Source of the DNA: Phlebopus portentosus
Taxonomy: Eukaryota > Basidiomycota > Agaricomycetes > Boletales > Boletinellaceae
NCBI GenBank assembly: GCA_037892935.1
Contig: JAYXKI010000018.1
Coordinates: 682,001-746,000 of the forward strand
Direction of reading: 5' to 3'
Length of the DNA: 64,000 bases
Shown here: in pieces, positions 15,506 to 26,288 of the stretch
Layout of the letters: each line of letters opens with the position of its first letter
How positions within the stretch are numbered: the stretch's first letter is position 1
Position numbers and translations under genes: made by a program
The notes under the pieces: generated by a model
What the model was told of the DNA's origin: nothing
Seen by the model: the letters and a program-made list of their open reading frames with translations, nothing else
Database searches by the model: none

Positions 15506-16485
15506 ACTGCTGATCGGGTAGAGAACAGGAGGCTAAATCCCGTACTTTAAATACCAATCAGCTTGCGGCCGGGTATCATGGTTCAGGTGCCGAAATATTG
15601 GCTATGTAATCCTCACGGAATGCTGGCCAATTGGTTGTTCATAGAAGATCAACCCTGAAAATGCGTGCATAGTGGCTAGTGATTGTGATCGTTGGAGGAA
15701 GGCGATCGAAATGGTGCCAAAGAGAATTAGACGCGGAGGTAGGAAGGAGTTCCCGGCGATACTGCATTTGGTCCCATCATCATAACACAAGTAGTTCTAG
15801 CGTTGATGTTATGAATGACACGTTCCAATTTAGCATGATACCAGGCGATGCCTCGGGAACTTGTCAGCGTGCTATCAGGGAAAGACAAGAGCACCTATGA
15901 GCACCTATGGTATGGAGATGCGGCACATCGTTGCGGACATCATGGAGATCCTGATCACCCTGGCCATTCTCGAAACTCTCCATGAGTCAGGACAGGAAAC
16001 CATACAGTGATCGGCGCAGGGTAGAATGCATTCGCAGAAAGGGGACGGAAGTCCGAGGAGGCGGTCGTAGGCGGTCGTACGACATCATAGGCAACTCCCA
16101 AGAAAATGAACCGATATGGGTCCATTCGTTCGTTCTGTGACATTTGAAACTCCCAGATGATAGTAATCGGCACTCTAGGCCTTACGGAACGGAGGGAGCA
16201 TCGGTAACCGTGGGAAACATGAGTAAAAGATAAATACAGACCGCAACTTCGTCGAAGCTCAAAACTTGTACCAAGTTGATTGGTCATTTCAGCTTTGCAG
16301 CTTACTTACTGGGACAATTGCGGACACTGCAAATATTGGGGTGAGAAAGCTACAGAAAGCTACAGAAAGTCTTATTAATGCGTATGGGAGCACAGCTTAC
16401 TAAACTAAAGCTTGGACTCGGAAGAACGATATAAGACGACAATATTAATGTAGGTCGTGACTGAACTTCTGAGAATCTCACAACG
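15506..16485. other. Intergenic with short tandem repeats
   Basis: Upstream flank of GST copy 1. Visible are small tandem repeats: GAAAGCTACA units near 16347-16370, a doubled GCGGTCGTAG near 16062-16080 and a doubled GAGCACCTAT near 15889-15910. The segment 16365-16410 (CAGAAAGTCTTATTAA then AGCTTAC) recurs upstream of GST copy 2 near 18798-18835, showing that the promoter was duplicated with the gene. A 110-codon minus frame (15955-16287) is not supported as a gene. Confidence 0.5.
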
Positions 16486-17291
16486 ATGATCACCTTCTAT
16501 GATATCCCCTCAAAGCTGCCGGGAAAGGCCTGGTCGCCAAACACCTTCAAAACCAGGTAATGGTAACACTGATCGCTTTATTTTTGTAATTTCTGACTAT
16601 TTGACACTCGTCCAGAATCTCTTTAAAGTACAAGGGAGTTCCATACAAGACAGAATGGGTCGAATACCCTGACATCGAGCCGACTCTGAAGAAACTCAGC
16701 GGAGCACCGACGTCGAAGAAGGACGATGGCCGTGATCACTATACGCTACCTGCGATTCATGACTCAGCTACGGGCAGGGTCATCACAGATTCCACGAAGA
16801 TCGCGGAATACCTTGACGCTACCTACCCCGACAAACCGCTCTTATTTCCACCGGGATCCCGTGCTTCCGTCGCGACGCTGGAATACGTCTTCATGCAGAC
16901 GATTGCCAAGCTTTCCCCCATTCTGCTTCCGGAATCGAATTATCGCCTCAATGAATCTAGCGAGGCGTATTTCCGCAGCACACGCGAACAGTCGTTCGGA
17001 AAGAAACTCGAAGAACTGGCCCCAACGGGCCTTGCTCGCGATGCTATCTGGAAGGAAGTGAAGGAAGGGTTGGACAGGCTCGCGGAATTCTACGACAAGA
17101 ACGGAGAAGATAAACTATTCTACTTGGCGGACACGTTCTCATTCGCGGATGCCGTCGTCATCGGATTTTTGTTGTGGATCAAGATTATTCTTGGTGTTGA
17201 CAGTGCCGAATGGAAAGCGCTTGCGAGCTGGTGTGATGGAAGATGGGCAAAGTTGGTTGAATCGACGAAGGAACTTCACGTTGTAGATTAA
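16486..17291 (+). CDS. Glutathione S-transferase, FuA/etherase-related class (copy 1)
   Basis: Cytosolic GST of the class expanded in wood-decay fungi and related to bacterial LigE-type etherases, thought to handle lignin- or wood-derived aromatics. Exon 1 (16486-16556) encodes MITFYDIPSKLPGKAWSPNT; the Ser in WSPNT is the likely glutathione-activating residue. A 59-bp intron (16557-16615) leads to exon 2 with the thioredoxin-fold remainder (YKTEWVEYPDIEPTLKK, LPAIHDSATG, DSTKIAEYLD). The all-helical C-terminal half follows (FGKKLEELAPTGLARDAIWK, FYLADTFSFADAVVIG). About 250 residues, complete, no frame damage. First of three tandem copies on the same strand. Confidence 0.92.
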
Positions 17292-17380
17292 ATTGGGAAA
17301 TTGAGACCAGCGGAGACGCCGATGTACTAGCATACGTATATCAAACAAGTTACAAAGGACGAAGAGAAGATATACATGTA

Positions 17381-18378
17381 CTGTGCTCCGGCCCCTAACG
17401 CCCTCTCTAAGGGTATTTGCCTTCCACAATTTACTCTCCTTACTTTTTCGCTTCAAAAATTAGTCAGTCAGAATAGTGCATATATTGGCAGCACATCTCA
17501 CAGAAAATATAGCCAAAAAATGTTGTTGAGAATATTTGAATGAATTTATGAGAGGTGGAAGTAAAAAAACCTTGTGTCGTGCAAGAGGGCCCGAAGTGCA
17601 CAGCTGTGGGAAACATTTCACGGTGTGGCAAGATTGCTTGCTATTACTCACTCATTCACATCTTTGCTGGTAAACAGCTAGAGGATGGCTCCCATATGCA
17701 CTATTTAAACATCTGAAAGGTATCTACTGCTATATCAGCCATAGAATGAGTCCTAGGACCAGGGTATCACTAGATTTGAGTGCAAAGCACCTGAAACTTG
17801 ATGTTTTGAACTATACTGATTGAATCTGCAATTATAATTTATATCTGAAGAATTTCTCTATGATCTCTTGTAGTTTGCTTCACTGCATGTCAAGGTTTTG
17901 AAAAGTCCAATAAAGTTTGAGAGTGTGACTCAGGATGCTGCAGGAAAAAATTGTGCAGCTGATGAATGCAAAAATTCTTTCATGTTTGAAGTGCCAATAT
18001 CATGTGCTGATAGCAAATGTCATATTTCTATCCCTAGTGCACTTCAGATCCTGAAATTTTGCAGACACCTTTCCTTCATGCTTGAAGACATGTATCCAAC
18101 ATTTGGTGGAGAACGGACAGTTGTAGAGAAGAAAATTGATTTTGCATTCCGTGGGAATAGTTTTGGTTCACTAGATTTTCCCAATTTCTTTGATTGACTG
18201 AAATGCGAGCTTTGCATTTCAGTGAAAATTCAGAGTTTCTGCTCCAAACCTCATAATTACATAGATGACATGCTAAGCTAAGTGTGTATAAATTTCTATG
18301 AGGTTTCAATAAGAATTGAGTGAGAAATAGTCAATGTGGGCGTTAGGGGGTGTCGGTGCATTAGGGGCCGGAGCACAG
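17381..18378. mobile_element. TA-flanked DNA transposon with 18-bp terminal inverted repeats
   Basis: The left end CTGTGCTCCGGCCCCTAA (17381-17398) is exactly complementary to the right end (18361-18378), and both sides are flanked by TA (17379-17380 and 18379-18380). A subterminal CCCTAACGCCC also appears at both ends in inverted orientation. The interior is AT-rich and unlike the flanking GST genes. TA duplication fits the Tc1/mariner/pogo (IS630) superfamily. No transposase with a DDE motif is visible. The longest frame (17898-18197, 99 codons) is not recognised, so the 998-bp element is probably non-autonomous. A 15-bp string (AAGAATTGAGTGAGA, 18311-18325) also occurs in the element at 46.9-47.7 kb. 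Confidence 0.85.
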
Positions 18379-18937
18379 TATGCTTTGTTTTGTCGAGAGA
18401 CCGGGCCTGGGTCATCGGGACTAGGATGCATAAGCTGTTTATACAATCCGATGATCCGTTGATCCGCTGTCCGCAGAGTACGGACTGACCATACAAGTAA
18501 CTACTACTCAAATGTTGAGGTCCCAGTGCCTCTCAGGCTGCTGTCATGACGGTCTACTGTCTCTAGAGATTTGTATGGCTGAGTCAATCATACAAATTCT
18601 ATAAAGTGAAAGTGAAATGAAATGGTTCGGGGCCGACGTGTGATGATCACTCTTGGTAATTATCTACGGAAAGATATACTACATAAGGCACATGTTGCCT
18701 AATGGGAATAATGTTTTCTGAAAGACTCTTACAAATGCATCCTTGCGTTCTCTCAACCGCCCAACTTACTAACATGTCAGATATCGGTGAAAGCATCAGA
18801 AAGTCTTATTAAGGAGCTCGAGAGCCCAGCTTACGAAAAAGACAGAAGGACGATTTAAGACAGCCATGTACACTGACCTCTCCAGCTCTCACAGACAAGG
18901 ATACAGATTTGCGGCCCAGCACTCGCGTTCTTCTGCG

Positions 18938-19744
18938 ATGATCACCTTGTACGATATTCCTTCAAAGCTGCCGAAAAGGCCTGGTCGCCAAACACCCTCA
19001 AAACCAGGTATCGGCCAACACTGATCCTCCATTCTTGTAATTTCTGACTATTTGACACTCGTCCAGAATCTCTTTAAACTACAAGGGAGTTCCATACAAG
19101 ACAGAATGGATTGAATACCCTGATATCGAACCGACTCTCAAGAAACTGGGTGGAGCGCCGACATCGAAGAAGGGGACGATGGCCGCGATCATTACACGTA
19201 ACCTGCGATTCATGACTCGGCCACGGGCAAGGTCATCACAGATTCCACGAAGATTGCGGAATATCTCGATGCTACCTACCCGGACAAGCCGCTCTTATTC
19301 CCACCGGGATCTCGTGCTGCCGTCGCGATGCTGGAAGATGTCACTTTGCCAGCGATATTCAAGCTTATTCCACCTCTGCGTCCTGGGTCAGCTTATCATC
19401 TCAGCGAGCCTAGCACGGTTTATGTCCGCAGCACACGCGAGAAGTTGTTCGGGAAGAAACTCGAGGAGCTTGCCCCGCCAGGTCCTGCTCGCGATGCAGC
19501 TTGGGAGGAAGTGAAGAAAAGGTTGGACAAGCTCGCAGAATTCTACGACAAGAACGGCGAGGATAAAGTATTCTACTTGGCAGACACGTTTTCATTGGCA
19601 GACGCTATCGTCATCGCAGCCTTGGTATGGACCAAACTTGTCCTTGGAGCTGAAAGTGCCGAATGGAAAGCGGTTGCGAGCTGGAGTGAGGGAAGATGGG
19701 GAAATTTGACTGAATCGATGAAGGAACTTCAGGCTGCAAATTAA
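18938..19744 (+). pseudogene. Glutathione S-transferase pseudogene (copy 2 of the FuA array)
   Basis: Clearly derived from the same gene as copy 1, including a near-identical intron tail before 19080, but broken in three places. One base is missing in exon 1 near 18973 (CTGCCG then AAAAGG, where copy 1 has GGAAAGG), which shifts the WSPNT active-site segment out of frame. Two extra bases near 19170 (AAGAAGGGGACGAT against AAGAAGGACGAT) shift the frame again. In the ancestral frame a TAA stands at 19199-19201. The C-terminal half from 19328 to 19744 is still open (FGKKLEELAPPGPARDAAWE, FYLADTFSLADAIVIA), so decay is recent or a truncated helical product could persist. Confidence 0.88.
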
Positions 19745-19918
19745 ATCGGCAAGTTGTGTACAGCGAAGACATTGACGTACTAGTATATCAAAAGTTCACA
19801 CATGCCTTGATGATAAATGATAAAGAGTAACATTTACAGTACTGTGAATATATCAGTCGGGATGATGAATAAGCTGTTGATGATTCGTTGATCCGACGTC
19901 CCCAGTGCCGAATGGCCA

Positions 19919-19926
19919 TATAAAAG
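19919..19926 (+). promoter_or_regulatory. TATA box of GST copy 3
   Basis: TATAAAAG stands 38 bp before the ATG at 19964. The block just upstream (about 19865-19905, ATAAGCTGTTGATGATTCGTTGATCCG) is a diverged repeat of 18429-18463, so promoter DNA was duplicated with the gene. Confidence 0.6.
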
Positions 19927-19963
19927 TTCCGATCCATGAACTTTCTCTCAGATTCAAGCCACA

Positions 19964-20762
19964 ATGATCACGCTCTACGACATCCCCTCACAACTACCGG
20001 ACAAGGTCTGGTCACCAAATACGTTCAAATCCAGGTAAATGATCTAACTTGTCGCGAAGTCCAGATACTAATGTTGGGCAAAGAATCTCCTTGAACTACA
20101 AGGGCATTCCGTATAAGACGGAATGGGTGGAGTACCCCGATATCGAATCTACTTTGAAGCAGATTGGCGGTGCACCGACGGGCAAATGGAGTGACGGTCG
20201 CGATTACTACTCGCTCCCAGCAATTCACGACTCGGCAACAGGCAAAGTTATCGCAGACTCGGCGGGAATAGCAGCGTACCTCGATGAAACGTATCCCGAT
20301 AAGCCCGTCCTTTACCCACCTAGCTCGAAAGCTGCCACCGCGGTGCTGGATCATGTTGTCGGAGCGAATTTTTCGGTCCCAATACGTCCGATTAATCTGC
20401 CAGCAGCCCACAAAATCCTTAATCCGCCCAGTCAGGTTTACTTTCGCACCACACGCGAGAAAATGTTTGGTAAGAAGTTGGAGGATTTCGCACCACCCGG
20501 CCCTGCTCGCGATGCAGTCTGGAAAACGGTAAAAGAAGGATTGGATAGACTTGCGGGTTTCTACGAACGGAATGGCGAAGATAAATTGTACTACTTCGGA
20601 GACACGTTCTCGTTTGCAGATACGATCGTGATCGGGTATTTGTTATGGACCAAGATTGTCCTTGGTGCTGATAGCGACGAGTGGAAAAAGGTGGCAAGCT
20701 GGAATGAAGGCAGATGGGAAAAGCTCATAGAATCCACGAAACACTTGCAGACCGTAAATTGA
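19964..20762 (+). CDS. Glutathione S-transferase, FuA/etherase-related class (copy 3)
   Basis: Third and most diverged member of the array. Exon 1 (19964-20034) gives MITLYDIPSQLPDKVWSPNT with the putative catalytic Ser, then a 49-bp intron (20035-20083). Exon 2 continues with SLNYKGIPYKTEWVEYPDIE, LPAIHDSATGKVIADSAGI and the helical domain (KMFGKKLEDFAPPGPARDAV, LYYFGDTFSFADTIVIGYLL). About 250 residues, all in frame. It ends 95 bp from the convergent MED8 stop. Likely a cytosolic detoxification enzyme; the substrate cannot be told from sequence. Confidence 0.93.
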
Positions 20763-20856
20763 AGTGGGAAGAGTAGCAGTTGAATAATATACAAATTCGC
20801 TGAGAGACGAAATGCATCAGATAACACGCACAAGAATAGCCTGTCCCCGAAAAGCC

Positions 20857-21723
20857 TCAATCTGGACGGGGTGTGGATGCAACGCTGTCTTGTTCTGGCG
20901 TACCACCAGGTGTTGGCTGAAGAGAAGGTCCTAAAACTTCCTCTAATTCTGCCTCATCATCACCGCTATCGTCATCTTCGTCTCCAACACCCTCTGCATC
21001 CCCAAATACGTCGACTGCCATTTCATCATCGCCGGATCGGGTCGTTGCTTGAGGAACAGGTGACATGCGGGTGCTGTCGTGAGGAGACAACGGGAGCTGC
21101 GGGCTGATGGGCACAAATTCCTCTAGCTCCTCGACGTCGACAGCAACGCGCGCTCTCCAATCATACTTTTCGCGTAGCAGTGCGACTGCACGCATTGCAC
21201 GGTCGCAGCGTGCGTCGTGCTCGGATTTAATGCCGTTGCATGCATTCAGTACGGCTGTATAAGTCTCTATGGACGTCGGACGCTCCTTCTGCATCGCAGC
21301 TGTCGGTAGGCGCTCTGATAGCCTTCGTACAATATCGTTCTCAAATCGAAGAACATCCGTAGTCTGTTGGTTCCGCAGCAGTGGGATAAGGTCGTTGTCG
21401 AGTTGCGGGTCCGGAAGGGCAGAGGAAGGATGGAGCGTGAACTTCGCCAATGGCTTAGTAGACGAGACTTGGTCAGAAGAGGCATGGGAAGATGGTGGAG
21501 TGGAAACCAAGGAAGTAGAGAGGTTGTGAGTTTGTGAGAGAAGGACATTGTATTTAGCGAGTATGTCCGGCCAAGATGGCATCGCATTCTGACCACCACA
21601 TTCGATTGTTCTTTGGAGCGACACTATGGATTCCATAATTTGAGTGATTTTGAATTTCGTGGATTCAAGTTGCGCGATGGGGATTGTAGGCTGGGAGCTG
21701 CTACTCTGAGGTTGGGTTGACAT
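20857..21723 (-). CDS. MED8: Mediator of RNA polymerase II transcription subunit 8
   Basis: Nuclear Mediator head-module subunit. The single-exon 288-residue protein carries the Med8 N-terminal helices: LESTKFKITQIMESIVSLQR, then WPDILAKYNVLLSQTHNLS, the most diagnostic stretch. A further helical part lies around DVLRFENDIVRRLSERL and SIETYTAVLNACNGIKSEHD. The last 80 residues are acidic and Pro/Thr-rich (DEDDDSGDDEAELEE), probably disordered. It converges with GST copy 3. Confidence 0.9.
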   Translation of the reverse strand: MSTQPQSSSSQPTIPIAQLESTKFKITQIMESIVSLQRTIECGGQNAMPSWPDILAKYNVLLSQTHNLSTSLVSTPPSSHASSDQVSSTKPLAKFTLHPSSALPDPQLDNDLIPLLRNQQTTDVLRFENDIVRRLSERLPTAAMQKERPTSIETYTAVLNACNGIKSEHDARCDRAMRAVALLREKYDWRARVAVDVEELEEFVPISPQLPLSPHDSTRMSPVPQATTRSGDDEMAVDVFGDAEGVGDEDDDSGDDEAELEEVLGPSLQPTPGGTPEQDSVASTPRPD

Positions 21724-21992
21724 GTTGGTGTTGGTAAAATCGCAAGCTTGACGAACTCGACTTTCAAATCAAGAATTACGCGGTCACGTGTGCTCATATT
21801 CAGACAATCATCGAACTTCGAAGAGCTCGGTTCAAACAAGTTAACAACAATTGAAATAATAACAGTCGTCATCTCACGACATTACAGGAGGAGATGTGGT
21901 ATGATTATTCCCGACACGAATCAATAGGCCTGTCCCAATGCTGATTACTCTGCAGGAACCACGTATAAACGTGGGGTATCAATATCGACAGT

Positions 21993-22776
21993 CTAGAGAC
22001 CGAGGAGCCCAGTAAGCGTGCTTAGGACACTACCTAGCGTGCCCAGGCCGAGGCTCGCGAGTATGGGGACGAGACCACTGACGAGAGGCAACAGCGATGA
22101 GAGTAGACCATCAACTTCTCCAAGTAAGGCAATAACGAGCTGCGAAACGACCTGGTTGATGGCCCCGATGACCACATTGAGCTTGGACAAGTCCCCGTCA
22201 ACCAACTTGAGAGCGGCGTCGAGAATAGATGAAAGAAGCTACGGTTCATGTGAATCATACAATGCGGTTCAGATAGTGAAGAGTTCAGTGCTTACAGTGA
22301 GGACCTTGACGATAAGCTGGGCAACGTCACTGACTGAGATCGGCAAGGTTCCAGAGGCGGAGGTAAGGATAGCCGCAACCGGAGAACCGAGGAGACCGTC
22401 GACGTTGCCTGCAGCGCCTCCGACGAGGTCGACGACCTTTTCGAGGATAGGGTCGAGCGCGGCAACCACATCTTCAGTGCCAGTGAGCGCGGCTATTCAG
22501 AGCGGAAATTAGATTGTATTAATTGACGCTCGTTGGAAATGTATACTACTCACTGATTTCGTCGACGAGAGGGGTGAGGTCCGCAATCAAGCCGTCAAGG
22601 ATGTCAGGTATATTGGGCTGCTCGGTGCGAGCGACAATATTGACACTCTCAATATTCCGACGAGTAATCACGTCAGCACGAGCAACAAGACCGTTGTCGG
22701 CTTTGAGAGGAGCCGCCCATGAGAAAGCGGAGAGCGTGACAGCCACAGCGAGAGTGAAGATTCCGAAAGAGCGCAT
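21993..22776 (-). CDS. Secreted hydrophobic-helix protein, paralogue 1 (SC15-like?)
   Basis: Begins with a signal peptide (MRSFGIFTLAVAVTLSAFSW, cleavage likely after AAP). A short polar region and a repeating hydrophobic helical part with many Val, Leu, Gly and Ser follow, ending LGSVLSTLTGLLGL. Three exons: about 22776-22552, 22490-22297 and 22238-21993. No cysteine pattern of hydrophobins is present. Length and layout resemble small secreted proteins annotated 'SC15' in mushrooms, but that is a guess. A paralogue with the same exon structure lies 1.8 kb upstream on the same strand. Confidence 0.7.
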
Positions 22777-24557
22777 GTCTGATGTAGGATCAAAGAGTGT
22801 GGTGGCGCCTGAAGGCGGGAAGTGATGAGGGCGTCAGAGAATTTGGTTAGACAAAGTCTGAAGGGAAAAGTTGGAGGTGAATTGGTTTTTATTCCTTTAC
22901 GATGTTTGTTTTGACCGGGTCCTACCGCACACGAGCGAATCTCCGTGATCAATAGATAGGAAATCGAATGTTTCGAGTACATCGAGAAGAGGAGTTGAAT
23001 GAATGCGCAATGTCTTGGCTAACCTTGGTTCAACATGACAAAACTTGATCGACGCGAGCCAGAAGATTCTGCGGGGAAACAGTGATGATTAGCCTTGCCC
23101 GTTTCGTAACTCACAATTTTCGGCCAGATAATCGACGTGGTCAAAAAGACATCATGATTGTGAAAGATGCCGTCTTCAATTATATTCTCAACCTCATCAG
23201 AGCTTTCGGCTGGCAAGAGTTAGAGAGATGCTTGAATGATACATATGGATACACCACACGCGGTTCGTTTCGAGGTCTGCGAGCAACTCACTGTGGCGCC
23301 ATCCACTGCAGTCTCTCCACTGGCATGATACTGCTGAGCGCGGCGAGATAATGGCATCCGAGTATCTTCATAGATAAGTCAGCCAAGCTTCTTTCCGTAT
23401 GAGAGAAAGGTTCTGCATAATGGGGAAAAAGGTCATAGTCATGTGAAAACATGAATAGTCGTTGCCAGCAAATGGCGATTTATCATTTAGCACCTTCGAC
23501 AAAAGCCAAGGATAAAAACGCCTGATAACGCTCTGGTGAGATTACTCATTGGCAACTTTCCACTCTCGACAACGCCATCTAGAGAACGAACGTCATCCGT
23601 TCGTCAGCTCGGGTCCCTTCATCTGGGATGAATACTGAAGGAAGTGGTCGATTCCATCGTCGTCGCTGAATGAGTGTATTGAGGAGTCTGTCCCCATTAC
23701 TGTCACCCTCCGCACCCTCGCAGAACCATTAAACTCGTTCATGTGGCGTGCAGAGGATGCGCATCGAATGTGGAAGTAGATCGAACGAAAAACGAATGCA
23801 CCTTACGAGCATCGGGCCTGTGGTCATTTTGTTTATTATCATCTCTTGTTTCGGTATGTTTATATATATAATATATATATTCATATTTGAGATCCGGGTC
23901 TCGTGGCCGAGTAAAACTAGGCAATACTAGTATGTAGATGATAAGCTCCGTGTAAAGGTAGTGAGTGTGGCTCTAATAATGTGTGAAGTACCAGGGAAGT
24001 CCGAGGGAAATTTTGAGAGATACTGGTAGAATGTACAGGTGGATTCATTAGGTCCTTGGCCCCCTTGTTTATGGAAGGAGGATTTACATGCTATGTATGG
24101 TACTGTAAGCGTCGGATACAACCTTGCCAGCTTGCTCAATATCGGCAAAGATGAGGAGACGTCAGGGGACACCTCGCTTCACAGTCGTTCGTTTATCGAG
24201 AAGGCACGCAAATCACCTTCCTAAACCAGGGGGCCAAAGACTTTATGTACCCACCTGTACAACTTGCGCGTGAGATCCTAGGGACGGCAAAGCTTCTTGT
24301 CGTAATACCGCCCACCGCTATGCGGAAACATCTTGATAAATTGTTCACCATCGAAGCTCCGGCAGGGCCATGATTATAATCGTTCAGTAGGACATATATA
24401 CGTAGCAAAAACCACAATTCTCGGCTTTGAGCATTCAGTTCAGGGACTACTGCATCAAACTTACTCCAGAGTACACTATAATATTAATTCTAGTTATAAT
24501 GAGCTACTGAAGTAAGATGTGAGGAAGGAGTATATGGGCGCAAAGACATATCGATTT
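22777..24557. other. Intergenic between secreted paralogues
   Basis: Contains the promoter of paralogue 1, an AT-rich TA-repeat run near 23867-23886 and a 222-bp MITE (24036-24257). The remaining frames of 60-90 codons are not supported as genes. Confidence 0.5.
24036..24257. mobile_element. MITE, family with CAGGTGGGTAC termini, copy A
   Basis: The left end CAGGTGGATTCATTAGGTC is the imperfect inverse of the right end GACTTTATGTACCCACCTG, and both sides are flanked by TA. The interior (GGCCCCC, GGAAGGAGGATTTACATGC, AAGCGTCGGATA) matches copy B at 55695-55907 along most of its length. TA target duplication suggests mobilisation by a Tc1/mariner-type transposase. Confidence 0.82.
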
Positions 24558-25392
24558 TCAGAGGACGAGGTTGAGAACGCTGCCAAGCGTCGTGAAGCTG
24601 AGGCTCGTCAGTGTTGGGACGAGACCGCCAACGAGAGGGAGAAGCTCAGAAAGCAGACCACCCACGATGTTGGTCAGTCCGCTGACGAGCTGGGTAAGGA
24701 CATCGTTGACCGAAGAAAGGAGGCTGCCAACGTTGGAAAGATCACCGTTGACGACTTTGAGTACAGCTCCAAGAGCGCTGACGACCAGCTGCAAAAGCAA
24801 GTTGATCAGCTTATATTTTATACATTGATGAGTTGGAATGACTTACAGTGAGGACTCCTGAAGTAAGCTGTGCAACATCAGAGACAGAGACCTGGACTTT
24901 CCCATCCACAGAGGCAAGGACAGTTGCAACAGGTTCGCCGACGAGGGCATTGACGTCGCTTACAGCAGTACCCACGATGTCAACTGCCTGGTTGATGAGA
25001 GGGCCTAGCTGAGCGACCAAATCATCGGCACCGGTGAGAGCGTCTATATGATATAGCGTTGCCATCAAAAAAAGCGCTCCTGCAGAAATCGGAACCAACT
25101 CACTGATCTTGTCAACTACAGGTGAAAGCTCTGCGGTCAAGTCGTTGAGGATCTTAGGAATAGACGGGGGGTCATCGCGTGACGAGAGAATCTTCACATC
25201 CTCCACATCGACGTCGACGAGATCATCGCGCGATGAGAGAATCTTGACGTCCTCCAGATCAACATCCGCAAGTTCTCGAGTGTTAACCTTCACATCGACA
25301 TGGGCACCGCCATCAGCAGTGAGGGGTGCTGCTGATGAGAAGGCTGACAGAGCAAGAGTGGCAGCAAGGGAGAAGATACTAAAAGAGCGCAT
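24558..25392 (-). CDS. Secreted hydrophobic-helix protein, paralogue 2
   Basis: Same plan as its neighbour at 21993-22776: signal peptide MRSFSIFSLAATLALSAFSS ending AAP, three exons (about 25392-25103, 25046-24852 and 24798-24558) and a helical Leu/Val-rich end (GGLLSELLPLVGGLVPTL, LGSVLNLVL). It differs by an insert in which an acidic unit ending VEDVKILSSRDD is doubled, absent from paralogue 1. The donors GTGAGTTGG and GTAAGTCATT match positions in the paralogue. Probably a structural or surface protein; function not known. Confidence 0.7.
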
Positions 25393-26288
25393 TCTGAATC
25401 AAACGAGTGTGGGTACTGAAGAGCGAGAAAGTCTGGGATAGCAGAGTACGAATGGATGTTTGAAGATGAAGATGGCTTGAAACAATGTCGGTTTATATCC
25501 CTCTTCCGTTTGGCTATTTTCGGTGTTTGTTCCTGCCATCGGCTACCGAAAGTGAACCCTGCATTCAAGGGAGAAAGCCAAAACATAAGAACAAGGTCAG
25601 GATCCGCAAATCGACCGACTAAAAAATGGAAGTTTCTGGTTGCATCAAAGAAAGCGATCGGCTAACAGTGGGATGAAGGTATCGATTCAAAGGATTGGTT
25701 CACAGAAGAAAGTCCTGATGCAATCCGCGAACCATCTTCTAAATAAAACGATATCGATGATTGGCCTTACCCAATAGGGAATCTGAAGACAAATGCAAAC
25801 GCCACATTCGGCTAGATCATCATGAAGATTACTTCCCGTCATATAGGACGTCAATCGGATCTAAAGGGTATCCTTCTGGAGTATCAACACCGCATTCTGG
25901 CTCAAGACGGGTAACACAAGGTAACACAACACGAAAAATCCCCTCGTAGCTGAACGTGATTGCAGTGGTTCTAAAAGCACCGCGAACCCCAATTGAAGAA
26001 GCGAGATTTCGCCAAAATCAGTGTGGAGCTGGATAAAAAAAAAACATAAAGAAAAAAAAAACGCCTCGTGACCGCTCCCGAGAGGCGAATTTTACTGTCG
26101 CGAGATGACGTGTGGATGACTCAATCTCGTCGGGCATGACCCGGGCATGCAATTGTAGCGAAAGAGGCAAAGTACAGTCGCACTTGCGATTGATAATTCC
26201 AGTTTCAAAATAGGTCGTCAAGGAAGTAAGTATGCAAGTCGAACAACACACTCTCCGGACACATACGTATTTACTCGAATATTCAGCT
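25393..26288. other. Intergenic, no supported gene
   Basis: Upstream flank of secreted paralogue 2 and downstream flank of RAD17. A/T-rich short runs occur near 26030-26060. No repeat, RNA gene or supported frame is seen. Confidence 0.4.

Noticed and set aside
16726..17061. 111-codon Arg/Ser-rich frame in GST copy 1 (similar frame in copy 2)
   Set aside because: Out-of-phase reading of the GST exon. In copy 2 it connects upstream only because of the 2-nt insertion.
17898..18197. 99-codon ORF inside the TA-flanked transposon, considered as a transposase
   Set aside because: No DDE/D catalytic pattern or helix-turn-helix could be seen; too short for a Tc1/mariner enzyme.
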